From assembly GCA_041392125.1 (NCBI GenBank), contig JAWKMR010000009.1:62001-126000 (forward strand): a stretch of DNA of 64,000 bases, written 5' to 3'. Position numbers and translations under genes: made by a program. The notes under the pieces were generated by a model. The model searched no databases. It saw only the letters and a list, made by a program, of their open reading frames with translations, and had not been told where the DNA came from. Of the stretch, positions 17,884-25,544 are shown piece by piece; position 1 is the first letter of the stretch, and every line of letters starts with the position of its first letter. Origin of the DNA: Halomarinibacterium sp041392125 (GTDB taxonomy: Bacteria; Bacteroidota; Bacteroidia; Flavobacteriales; Flavobacteriaceae).

Positions 17884-17915
17884 AAAAAAACCCCGGAAAC
17901 AATCGGGTTCCGGGG
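17884..17915 (-). terminator. rho-independent terminator of the sigma-factor operon
   Basis: CCCCGGAA...TTCCGGGG stem. On the minus strand it is followed by seven T, so it ends transcripts from the sigma factor and its small companion. Confidence 0.85.
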
Positions 17916-17927
17916 TCTTTCCAAAGT

Positions 17928-18080
17928 TTAGTTTAGAAGTGCTTCAAACTTCAATTTATTATAATCTATAACACTTAAAGCCTTCGAGTAATCCAGCAAA
18001 AACTTTATGGTCTCTGCTTTTGGAACTAAGTTTTCATTCACGCGTTCCGCACGTGAAGTTTCAGAGTACAAGTTTGCCAT
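17928..18080 (-). CDS. 50-aa small protein downstream of the ECF sigma factor
   Basis: Read directly from the minus strand: ATG at 18080, TAA at 17928, 50 codons without interruption. It begins MANLYSETSRAERVNENLVP and ends with FEALLN; the composition is soluble, helical and mixed-charge. It lies 57 bp after the sigma-factor stop and just before the operon terminator, so it sits inside the same transcript. I recall similar short products after sigma genes in flavobacteria but cannot name a family. A role as regulator of the sigma factor is speculation. Confidence 0.65.
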   Translation of the reverse strand: MANLYSETSRAERVNENLVPKAETIKFLLDYSKALSVIDYNKLKFEALLN

Positions 18081-18137
18081 AGAGCGCTGTTTTGAGGTTA
18101 ATGTTACAATACAACGCAGGGGTTTGTACTTTATTGT

Positions 18138-18728
18138 TTAATTGGTCAAGATAATGTTATGTTTTTCAATTATTTTACGCATATTAATGAGCGCATAACG
18201 CATCCTTCCCAAAGCGGTATTAATACTCACACCGGTTTGCTCACTAATTTCCTTAAAACTCATATTGCGGTACATACGCATCATTAATACTTCTTTTTGG
18301 TCTTCGGGAAGTTCTTCAATGAGTTTTCGAACATCTTCTTCCACCTGTCCTTTAATGATTTGTTTTTCGGCATTTAATGCACCATCACTCAATACCGAAA
18401 AGATATTAAAGTCATCATTATTCTCGAACTTGGGCATACGGTTATTTTTTCGGAAGTAATCAATCACCAAATTGTGGGCAATACGCATTACCCAAGGTAA
18501 AAATTTTCCCTCTTCATTATAAGCACCCCGCTTGAGGGTTTTTATCACTTTAATAAAGGTGTCTTGAAATATATCTTCGGCAACGTCTTTATCATACACT
18601 TTAGAGTAGATAAAACGAAAAACTTTGTCTTTGTGGCGGGTGATTAATTCACACAGTGCAGCTTCGTTACCTTTAATGTAATCGCTAACCAATAGCGCAT
18701 CACAACTTGTGCTTTGTTTCATATCCAT
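18138..18728 (-). CDS. ECF-type RNA polymerase sigma-70 factor
   Basis: 196 aa. Region 2 (ALCELITRHKDKVFRFIYSKV, DVAEDIFQDTFIKVIK, MRIAHNLVIDYFRKNNR) and region 4 (LPEDQKEVLMMRMYRNMSFKEISEQTGVSINTALGRMRYAL) are complete. There is no region 3, as in ECF factors. No anti-sigma gene with a FecR or zinc-finger domain is next to it; the only downstream reading frame is a 50-aa protein. It may be one of the constitutive SigW-like flavobacterial factors. Start is ATG 18728 or, two codons later, 18722. Confidence 0.93.
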   Translation of the reverse strand: MDMKQSTSCDALLVSDYIKGNEAALCELITRHKDKVFRFIYSKVYDKDVAEDIFQDTFIKVIKTLKRGAYNEEGKFLPWVMRIAHNLVIDYFRKNNRMPKFENNDDFNIFSVLSDGALNAEKQIIKGQVEEDVRKLIEELPEDQKEVLMMRMYRNMSFKEISEQTGVSINTALGRMRYALINMRKIIEKHNIILTN

Positions 18729-19042
18729 ACTTTTTAATAAATAAACAACTATTTGGTTTTTGGTTGTCTAGTGATTCTGTTTATTTAAAAGTAATGGTAT
18801 GCTATAGGCAACGATTTTGTGTTACTGGAGGTAAATATAACAACAAAGATTTTACAAAAACAAAAAAAAGTAGGTTTTTTCGGAAATATATGTGTTAAAG
18901 TTCTTCTTTTACTGTTAAAAAACCTCAATAAATACAATAGTAAGTAGTAGAAATCGTTGGTAGCATCTTTGTGATAAAGTCCTTTATTTTTCTCCTTCTT
19001 AAATAGTATCTTTGCAAAAATTGCAAAAAACTCCACACCCTT
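18729..19042. other. 314-bp divergent intergenic region, sigma factor / uvrA
   Basis: AT-rich DNA with no convincing gene. It holds the uvrA -7 box at 19007-19014. No clear TAnnTTTG is seen for the sigma-factor side. Confidence 0.6.
19007..19014 (+). promoter_or_regulatory. -7 box for uvrA
   Basis: TATCTTTG matches TAnnTTTG and lies 28 bp before the TTG start codon. A well-placed -33 TTTG is not seen. It supports a short leader and the TTG start. Confidence 0.55.
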
Positions 19043-21823
19043 TTGGCAGAAACTACTACAGATTTAAAAAAAAATATCCTCATCCAGGGGGCAAAACTTC
19101 ATAACCTAAAAAATATTACGGTTGCCATTCCTAGGAATAAACTAGTAGTAATTACGGGGCTTTCGGGTAGTGGAAAATCTAGTTTGGCTTTTGACACGCT
19201 TTATGCCGAAGGACAGCGTCGCTATGTAGAAAGTTTATCTTCCTATGCACGACAATTTTTAGGGAGACTTGACAAACCTAAAGTAGATGCTATTAAAGGA
19301 ATTGCTCCTGCTATTGCCATTGAGCAAAAAGTGAATGCCACCAATCCGCGCTCTACCGTGGGAACCTCTACTGAAATTTACGATTATTTAAAATTGCTCT
19401 ATACCCGCATTGGGAAAACATACTCTCCGGTTTCCAATACAATAGTAAAAAAAGATACCGTGACCGATGTGGTGGAATATATTAAAACCCTTCCGGAAGA
19501 AGAAAAATTGCTTCTCCTCGCTCCCATCCATTTGGAAGAAGGAAGAACTATGGAAAATAAATTGCAAACGCTGGCTCAACAGGGGTATGCAAGGGTAAAA
19601 ATAGAAGGAAAAGTAATTCGTATGGACGAGTTAAAAGGAAACTCTTTTCCGAAGGACATACAATTAGTTATCGACAGGGTAATAACCAAAAATGATGAAG
19701 ATTTTTATAATCGTTTGGCCGATGCAGTTTCCATTGCTTTTTTTGAAGGTAAAGGAGAATTATCTATTGAACATCTTTCCGATGGAACAATAAAAGAATT
19801 TAACAACCGATTTGAAGCTGACGGAATTACGTTCTTGGAACCCAATGTGCATTTATTCAGTTTTAATAATCCCTACGGAGCCTGCCCAACGTGTGAAGGT
19901 TATGGGGATGTGATTGGGATTGATGAGGATTTGGTGATTCCTAATACAGGCTTGTCTATTTATGAAAATGCCATCTTTCCTTGGCGGGGAGAAAGTATGG
20001 GCTGGTACCGTGATACTTTGGTAAACAATGCTTATAAATTTGATTTTCCTATTCATAAGCCCTGGTTTCAGCTTACTGAAGAGCAACAAAAATTGGTTTG
20101 GGAAGGGAATCAATATTTTGAAGGACTGAATGATTTCTTTGCTTTTCTGGAATCGAAGAGCTATAAAATTCAAAATAGGGTGATGCTTTCACGCTATCGT
20201 GGGAAAACAAAATGCAGTACTTGCAAAGGAAAAAGACTACGCCCCGAAGCCAGTTATGTAAAAATCAACGGAAAGTCATTACCCGAATTAGTAGAACTTC
20301 CTCTGGATCAAGTAGCCGATTTTTTCAGAAATATTCAGCTAAACGACTACGAACAAAAAGTAGCCAAACGCTTACTTATTGAAATTAATAACCGACTTCG
20401 GTTTTTAATGGATGTAGGCTTGAGTTATCTCACCTTAAACCGAAAAAGCAATACCCTTTCCGGAGGCGAATCACAACGCATCAATTTAGCCACCTCGCTG
20501 GGAAGTAGTTTGGTAGGCTCCATGTATATTCTCGACGAACCTAGTATTGGGCTACATCCAAAAGATACCGAACGGCTTATTGGGGTATTGAAATCACTTC
20601 GGGATTTGGGAAATACCGTGATTGTGGTTGAGCATGATGAAGAAATTATGAAAGCCGCCGATGCTATTATCGATATTGGACCCGAAGCAGGGACTTTTGG
20701 CGGCGAAATTGTTGCAGAAGGGACTTTTGAAGAAATTCTGAAAAGTAATTCCCTTACAGCAAAATACCTTAATGGCGCTTTACAAATTGAAGTTCCTAAA
20801 AAGAGAAGAACCTCAAAACAAAGTATAGAAATCATCGGTGCACGACAAAACAATCTAAAAAATATTGATGTACGCTTCCCTTTAGGAGTATTTACTGCCG
20901 TTACGGGAGTATCGGGAAGTGGAAAAAGTACTTTAGTAAAAAAAATACTCTACCCTGCCCTACTTCGGGAAATTGGCGGGTACGGAGAAAAACCCGGGCA
21001 ATTTTCAGAATTAAAAGGCAACTTCAGTAGCATTAAAAGCGTCGAGTTTATCGATCAAAATCCTATTGGTCGTTCCAGCAGATCCAATCCGGTGACCTAT
21101 ATTAAAGCCTACGATGACATTCGCAATTTATTTGCATCCCAAAAATTAAGTGACATTCGTGGGTATCAAGCCAAGCATTTCAGTTTTAATGTAGATGGCG
21201 GTCGCTGTGAAACCTGCAAAGGAGAGGGCGAAGTAACTATTGAGATGCAATTTATGGCCGATGTACACTTAGAGTGTGATACTTGTGGTGGCAAGCGTTT
21301 TAAAAAAGAAGTGCTGGAAGTACAATTTCACGACAAGAACATCCACGATGTGTTGTCTATGACTGTAGATGACGCCATTGCGTTCTTTGCACTACATAAT
21401 GAAACGAAAATTACCAACAAACTTCAGCCACTTCAAGATGTTGGTTTGGGCTATGTACAATTGGGACAAAGCTCATCCACTCTTTCGGGCGGAGAAGCCC
21501 AACGTATTAAATTAGCTTCTTTTTTAATTAAAGGAGAAACAAAAGACAAAGCCCTCTTTATTTTTGATGAACCTACCACAGGCTTACATTTTCATGACAT
21601 TCAAAAGTTGTTGGCCTCCTTTTATGCACTATTAGATAAAGGTCACACAGTAATTGTTGTAGAACATAATTTAGATTTAATAAAATGTGCAGACCACATT
21701 ATTGATTTAGGTATGGAAGGCGGTGAAAAAGGAGGCGAAGTACTTGTCCAAGGCAATCCTGAAGAAGTAATTAAAAACAAAAAATCGTTCACTGCCAGCT
21801 ATTTAAAAGAAAAGATTTATTAG
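19043..21823 (+). CDS. uvrA: excinuclease ABC subunit A
   Basis: 926 aa damage-recognition ATPase of nucleotide excision repair. Two ABC modules: TGLSGSGKSSLAF near the N-terminus and GVSGSGKSTLVKK in the second half, with LSGGESQRINLA and LSGGEAQRIKLA signatures. Zinc modules CPTC...CSTC and CETC...CDTC are present. FDEPTTGLHFHD is the second Walker B. The start is a TTG at 19043: homologues begin a few residues before IQGAKLHNLKNI, no nearer ATG exists, and a -7 box lies 28 bp upstream. Some flavobacteria have two UvrA paralogues, so this may not be the only copy. Confidence 0.96.
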   Translation: MAETTTDLKKNILIQGAKLHNLKNITVAIPRNKLVVITGLSGSGKSSLAFDTLYAEGQRRYVESLSSYARQFLGRLDKPKVDAIKGIAPAIAIEQKVNATNPRSTVGTSTEIYDYLKLLYTRIGKTYSPVSNTIVKKDTVTDVVEYIKTLPEEEKLLLLAPIHLEEGRTMENKLQTLAQQGYARVKIEGKVIRMDELKGNSFPKDIQLVIDRVITKNDEDFYNRLADAVSIAFFEGKGELSIEHLSDGTIKEFNNRFEADGITFLEPNVHLFSFNNPYGACPTCEGYGDVIGIDEDLVIPNTGLSIYENAIFPWRGESMGWYRDTLVNNAYKFDFPIHKPWFQLTEEQQKLVWEGNQYFEGLNDFFAFLESKSYKIQNRVMLSRYRGKTKCSTCKGKRLRPEASYVKINGKSLPELVELPLDQVADFFRNIQLNDYEQKVAKRLLIEINNRLRFLMDVGLSYLTLNRKSNTLSGGESQRINLATSLGSSLVGSMYILDEPSIGLHPKDTERLIGVLKSLRDLGNTVIVVEHDEEIMKAADAIIDIGPEAGTFGGEIVAEGTFEEILKSNSLTAKYLNGALQIEVPKKRRTSKQSIEIIGARQNNLKNIDVRFPLGVFTAVTGVSGSGKSTLVKKILYPALLREIGGYGEKPGQFSELKGNFSSIKSVEFIDQNPIGRSSRSNPVTYIKAYDDIRNLFASQKLSDIRGYQAKHFSFNVDGGRCETCKGEGEVTIEMQFMADVHLECDTCGGKRFKKEVLEVQFHDKNIHDVLSMTVDDAIAFFALHNETKITNKLQPLQDVGLGYVQLGQSSSTLSGGEAQRIKLASFLIKGETKDKALFIFDEPTTGLHFHDIQKLLASFYALLDKGHTVIVVEHNLDLIKCADHIIDLGMEGGEKGGEVLVQGNPEEVIKNKKSFTASYLKEKIY

Positions 21824-21851
21824 CTTTATAGAAACCATAAACTGGGGAGTT

Positions 21852-22721
21852 ATGAAAACTATTATTTCTTTTTTAGCACTTTTTCTCTCTGCTTTTACCT
21901 TTTCACAGGAATATATTCCCATGTTACAAGAGGGGAACTCTTGGTCAATACGGGCATATGACGCTCTTGGTAATCAAACTTATTATTCTACACTTGGTAT
22001 TTCTGGAACTGAAGTCATCAACAATCAAACCTATTATTACTTAAATACAAATGTTGATTGTAGATTTAGAGAGGAAAATGGAGTCATGTATGGGTATTCT
22101 ATAAGTGATGATTCAGAAATAATGCTTTATGATTTTAATTTAGAAGTAGGTGATGAAATTACTTTCTTTGACGAATACCCCCCAAATTACTGTGCATCTT
22201 ATGGTGATTGTGGTTGTTATAATGAACCTCTAGTTGTATCCAGCAAATCAGAGGAATTCATTGCTGATGAAGATAGAATTGTGATGGAATTATCCATGTA
22301 TGGAAAAGTAGTAGAAACGTGGATAGAAGGGATAGGAAGTTTATCCGGGTTTTATCCTTTCTGGGGTTTCACTTTTTGGGAAATATCTCATAAACTTACT
22401 TGTTTTAGCACCAATGATATTACCTACTACTTCAATAATTTTAATGTTTGCATTGGGATAGTCTCTACTGAAGATTTTATAATATCAGGCATCAAACTCT
22501 ACCCTAACCCCGTTACGCAAACTTCCGTTTTAAAGTTCCCTGAAGAAGCAAAAATTGATCTTCTTAAAATTTATGATGTATCGGGAAGATTAATTTTGGA
22601 AGAATCCGTTATTGAAAATTATTACACTATTGAGGCTTCAAAGTATCACTCGGGTCTATACTTTTATCAGGTGTTTTCAGATGGAGAACGATTAAAGTCT
22701 GACACATTTATTGTAAAATAA
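21852..22721 (+). CDS. secreted protein with type IX secretion (T9SS type A) sorting domain
   Basis: 289 aa. Signal peptide MKTIISFLALFLSAFTFSQ. The central part (about 20-205) has many Tyr/Asp and several Cys (NVDCRF, CASYGDCGCYN) and no recognised fold. The last 75 residues are a Por-secretion tail: GIKLYPNPVTQTSVLKF, LLKIYDVSGRLILEE, and GLYFYQVFSDGERLKSDTFIVK. It should pass the outer membrane through the T9SS and be released or anchored. It lies 28 bp after uvrA with no terminator between them. Confidence 0.85.
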   Translation: MKTIISFLALFLSAFTFSQEYIPMLQEGNSWSIRAYDALGNQTYYSTLGISGTEVINNQTYYYLNTNVDCRFREENGVMYGYSISDDSEIMLYDFNLEVGDEITFFDEYPPNYCASYGDCGCYNEPLVVSSKSEEFIADEDRIVMELSMYGKVVETWIEGIGSLSGFYPFWGFTFWEISHKLTCFSTNDITYYFNNFNVCIGIVSTEDFIISGIKLYPNPVTQTSVLKFPEEAKIDLLKIYDVSGRLILEESVIENYYTIEASKYHSGLYFYQVFSDGERLKSDTFIVK

Positions 22722-22791
22722 ATACGATTAAATTTAAGAAACATTTAATACTTCCAAAAAACTTTGGCACACCAATTGCTTATTGAATAGT

Positions 22792-22823
22792 AGTTGCAGT
22801 TTTAGTTAACGTTCACTGCAACT
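22792..22823 (+). other. stem-loop AGTTGCAGT...ACTGCAACT
   Basis: A perfect 9-bp inverted repeat with a 14-nt loop, 70 bp after the T9SS gene. It has no following T-run. It lies upstream of the 17-bp motif and terminator described below, so it may be part of a structured 3' end or a small RNA. Confidence 0.5.
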
Positions 22824-22841
22824 GCTTAAAGTAAAATATAG

Positions 22842-22858
22842 TTTTTTGGTTGGTTAGT
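22842..22858 (+). repeat. 17-bp repeat TTTTTTGGTTGGTTAGT, copy 1
   Basis: Identical to 24198-24214. Both copies sit just upstream of a terminator hairpin in the 3' region of a secreted-protein gene. Confidence 0.7.
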
Positions 22859-22869
22859 TTTTTTGAATT

Positions 22870-22904
22870 ACCCGTCGTTACTCACAAAAGTTCGGCGGGT
22901 TTTT
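22870..22904 (+). terminator. terminator after the T9SS gene
   Basis: ACCCGTCG...CGGCGGGT imperfect stem followed by TTTTC and more T. Confidence 0.7.
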
Positions 22905-23039
22905 CTTTTTAAAAAATGCTTCCTATCCAAACAACAGCAAAATCAAGGGTTTTCAATTTTGGCACGGTCGTTGGTTATTTGAATTATGTACACAGCAACC
23001 AAAATAAAAATGCAAGTACAACCCTTAAAAATTAAGATT

Positions 23040-24194
23040 ATGAAAAACGTAACAGCACTCGTACTTAGTTTATTCGCAGTGGCCTTTTCAGTAAACGCCA
23101 ACAGCGAAAACAACAATCATTATGACGGAAACTACAATGGCCAATCCTACATTTTTGTAGAAGGTGGTGTGGAATTTTCGGTATTCCCAGATGGTCAATT
23201 CGACTTTGTATACGTAGGACCCTCTCACGGAAGCAATGTAAATGTTAGCATTAATACTCCTAATGTAAACATCTCCTATAATTCAGGATACAATTATGAT
23301 GCCTATGTACAGTACGATGACTATGGTGCTGTGATTCAGGTGGAAGAAGTTCCTATTTTTTATGATGAATTTGGCCGCATAGTACAAGCAGGTAGCGTAG
23401 AAATTCGCTATACTAACAGACGTATTGTTCGCGTAGGTGGATTACACGTATATTATAATAATTATGGTTATTTTTCACACTGCACCGGCTATATAAGCCC
23501 TTGGTACACTACCTATGTATATCGTCCTTGGCATGTCTACTACGCAAGACCATTTTATAGCCATTGTATTGTATATGACTATCCTTATCGAAGATATTAT
23601 ACTCCTTATCGCTATGCCTATACCTATCATAGAGACCACTATAGAGGGTATAAAAACTATACCAATGGAAGAAGAGATTTTGCACGTGTAGGAAGTAGAG
23701 TTCACTACAAAGATGGTAGATATGCTTCAAACAAAGATTACAATCCAAATAGACGAAATACCGCCGCTAGATATAATAAGGATACTAAAGACAGAAACGA
23801 TTATGCTATTATGGGAAGACCTAGTAATAATGGGAATACTGTAAAAGGAAGACCTGTTACTACAAATACGCGTCCAAACGTAGCAAATGAAAATAGCAAA
23901 GGGCGACCAACATCGGTAATTCGAGAAAAACCTATTACCACAAAAGGGAAGCCTGTTACAACCACTAATTCTCGTCCAAAGGTAGAAAAGGAAAGCAACA
24001 GCAGTCGTCCCACGGTAAATAGAGGAGCTCCCTCTAAGAGCAAACCAAAGGTTAATAATACAAGGCCTGCGGTAAGTGAAAGAAAAACAACAACGAATAG
24101 AAGTTCAAATTCTAACTCGCGTGTTTCTAAAACATCCGGAAGTACCTCAAGTTCATCTAAAAGAGGAACCGTTCAGAAAAGAGGTCGAGGATAA
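23040..24194 (+). CDS. secreted Tyr/Arg-rich low-complexity protein
   Basis: 384 aa from ATG 23040, which starts a signal peptide (MKNVTALVLSLFAVAFSVNA). An upstream ATG at 22986 would bury it. Residues about 25-140 are a beta-rich domain with repeated F/Y-D-x-x-G-R/A-V (YDDYGAVIQVEEV, YDEFGRIVQAGSV, YNNYGYFSHC). Then comes a Tyr/His/Arg-rich stretch (about 150-230) and a basic Ser/Thr/Pro/Lys tail with GRPVTT-like repeats. Similar flavobacterial proteins are mislabelled sperm nuclear basic protein. The tail suggests binding to an acidic polymer; this is inference. Confidence 0.8.
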   Translation: MKNVTALVLSLFAVAFSVNANSENNNHYDGNYNGQSYIFVEGGVEFSVFPDGQFDFVYVGPSHGSNVNVSINTPNVNISYNSGYNYDAYVQYDDYGAVIQVEEVPIFYDEFGRIVQAGSVEIRYTNRRIVRVGGLHVYYNNYGYFSHCTGYISPWYTTYVYRPWHVYYARPFYSHCIVYDYPYRRYYTPYRYAYTYHRDHYRGYKNYTNGRRDFARVGSRVHYKDGRYASNKDYNPNRRNTAARYNKDTKDRNDYAIMGRPSNNGNTVKGRPVTTNTRPNVANENSKGRPTSVIREKPITTKGKPVTTTNSRPKVEKESNSSRPTVNRGAPSKSKPKVNNTRPAVSERKTTTNRSSNSNSRVSKTSGSTSSSSKRGTVQKRGRG

Positions 24195-24197
24195 CAA

Positions 24198-24214
24198 TTT
24201 TTTGGTTGGTTAGT
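24198..24214 (+). repeat. 17-bp repeat TTTTTTGGTTGGTTAGT, copy 2
   Basis: Identical to 22842-22858; three bases after the stop codon of the preceding gene and immediately before its terminator hairpin. Confidence 0.7.
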
Positions 24215-24216
24215 GA

Positions 24217-24255
24217 GAAGCCCTTGCCGAAGCATTTTGCCAAAGCAGGGGCTTC
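24217..24255 (+). terminator. terminator after the Tyr/Arg-rich gene
   Basis: GAAGCCCTTGC...GCAGGGGCTTC, an 11-bp stem with one wobble, followed by GTCTTTAT. The T-run is weak. Confidence 0.6.
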
Positions 24256-24259
24256 GTCT

Positions 24260-25543
24260 TTATACAGATTTTAGTAAATCAGCCATGTTTTGTGTCAACG
24301 ACCTACGGCTATAACAATCTATATTTTGAGTTTTTGAAACGACAACTCCCAATTTAAAGTGAGTATATAAATCGCTTATTTTCGCTTTTAAAAAATCGTA
24401 TTCAGTATACGAAAAATAATCCCCGGCATGGGTTTCATTTAAAATTTCTTTCACATCGCTTCCTTCTGGTCCAAAGGCTAGTATGGGGCGATTTGAACGT
24501 AAATACTCAAAAAGTTTTCCAGGGATGATAGCACTAGTCTCGGTCTTGTTCATTTCAATAAGTAATAACAGTTGTGCAGTATTCTGAAATAAAATGGCCT
24601 CTTCATGAGAGACATAACCTTTTAAATTTAAATTTTCTGAAAGGTCATATTGCAGAATACTTTGCTTTACTTCCTGAGCAACCAGTCCTACTAGTTTTAA
24701 CTCCAAATCTTCTTTGAAGCCTTCCACTTCATGAGTCAGTTCTGAAAGAACCTTCCATAAATTTTCAGGATTTCGATTGCTCAACAAGGACCCTATATGT
24801 ACCAAACTAAATTTGGAATCTATTGTTTTGGAGATACTTTCGGCAACATCAAATCCGTTGGTAATTAACGAAACAGGTTTTTGTGTCAATTGCTGAAAAT
24901 CTCTCTGAGTGGTAGGACTGGTAACCACAATAGCATCAGCTGCTTGAAGTACTTTTCTTTCTAATTTTTCATGTTTTTTTTGAGCTATTTTACTTAATTT
25001 AAGTGACTTATGATAATGAATGGTAGTCCAAGGGTCACGGAAATCGGCAATCCATTGTATCGGTAGTTTAGATTTTAATTCCATTCCAATAAGATGAAGA
25101 CTATGTGGAGGGCCTGTTGTAACCATGGTTTCAATATCACTATTCTTTGAAAGGTATTGTTCCAAAAAAGTAACGGAAGGTGCTACCCAACCAATCCGTG
25201 CATCGGGAATAAATAAATTACCTCGTGCATACAATAACAATTTTTCAATAACCGAAGGTTTTTTTTCATCAATAATGCCACTACTTATTTTTTTTGTTTT
25301 CGCTTTTGAAAGGAGTTTTGCGTATTTGTAAGGTTCTTTTATGGGATGGTGAATAATTTCTATATCCTTAGGAATTTCAGCCAACAAGCTGTCATCAGTG
25401 ATTGGATAATGAGGATTTTTCGGAACAAAAACGATAGGTTCTATCCCAAAATCACGGAAATATTTTACAAATTTTAACCACCGTTGAACTCCGGGCCCTC
25501 CGGCAGGTGGCCAATAGTAGCAGACTATAAGCACCTTTTTCAT
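24260..25543 (-). CDS. glycosyltransferase, GT4-like
   Basis: 427 aa. The N-terminal Rossmann part begins VLIVCYYWPPAGGPGVQRWLKFVKYF, typical of flavobacterial family-4 glycosyltransferases, and has TTGPPHSLHLIG and WIADFRDPWT. The C-terminal domain carries LVHIGSLLSNRNPENLW and PGKLFEYLRSNRPILAFGPEGSDV, the E-x7-E-like donor-sugar site. It should transfer an activated sugar to a lipid or protein glycan in the cytoplasm. It begins 1 bp after the YfhO stop, so the two are in one operon. Confidence 0.92.
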   Translation of the reverse strand: MKKVLIVCYYWPPAGGPGVQRWLKFVKYFRDFGIEPIVFVPKNPHYPITDDSLLAEIPKDIEIIHHPIKEPYKYAKLLSKAKTKKISSGIIDEKKPSVIEKLLLYARGNLFIPDARIGWVAPSVTFLEQYLSKNSDIETMVTTGPPHSLHLIGMELKSKLPIQWIADFRDPWTTIHYHKSLKLSKIAQKKHEKLERKVLQAADAIVVTSPTTQRDFQQLTQKPVSLITNGFDVAESISKTIDSKFSLVHIGSLLSNRNPENLWKVLSELTHEVEGFKEDLELKLVGLVAQEVKQSILQYDLSENLNLKGYVSHEEAILFQNTAQLLLLIEMNKTETSAIIPGKLFEYLRSNRPILAFGPEGSDVKEILNETHAGDYFSYTEYDFLKAKISDLYTHFKLGVVVSKTQNIDCYSRRSLTQNMADLLKSV

Positions 25544-25544
25544 C

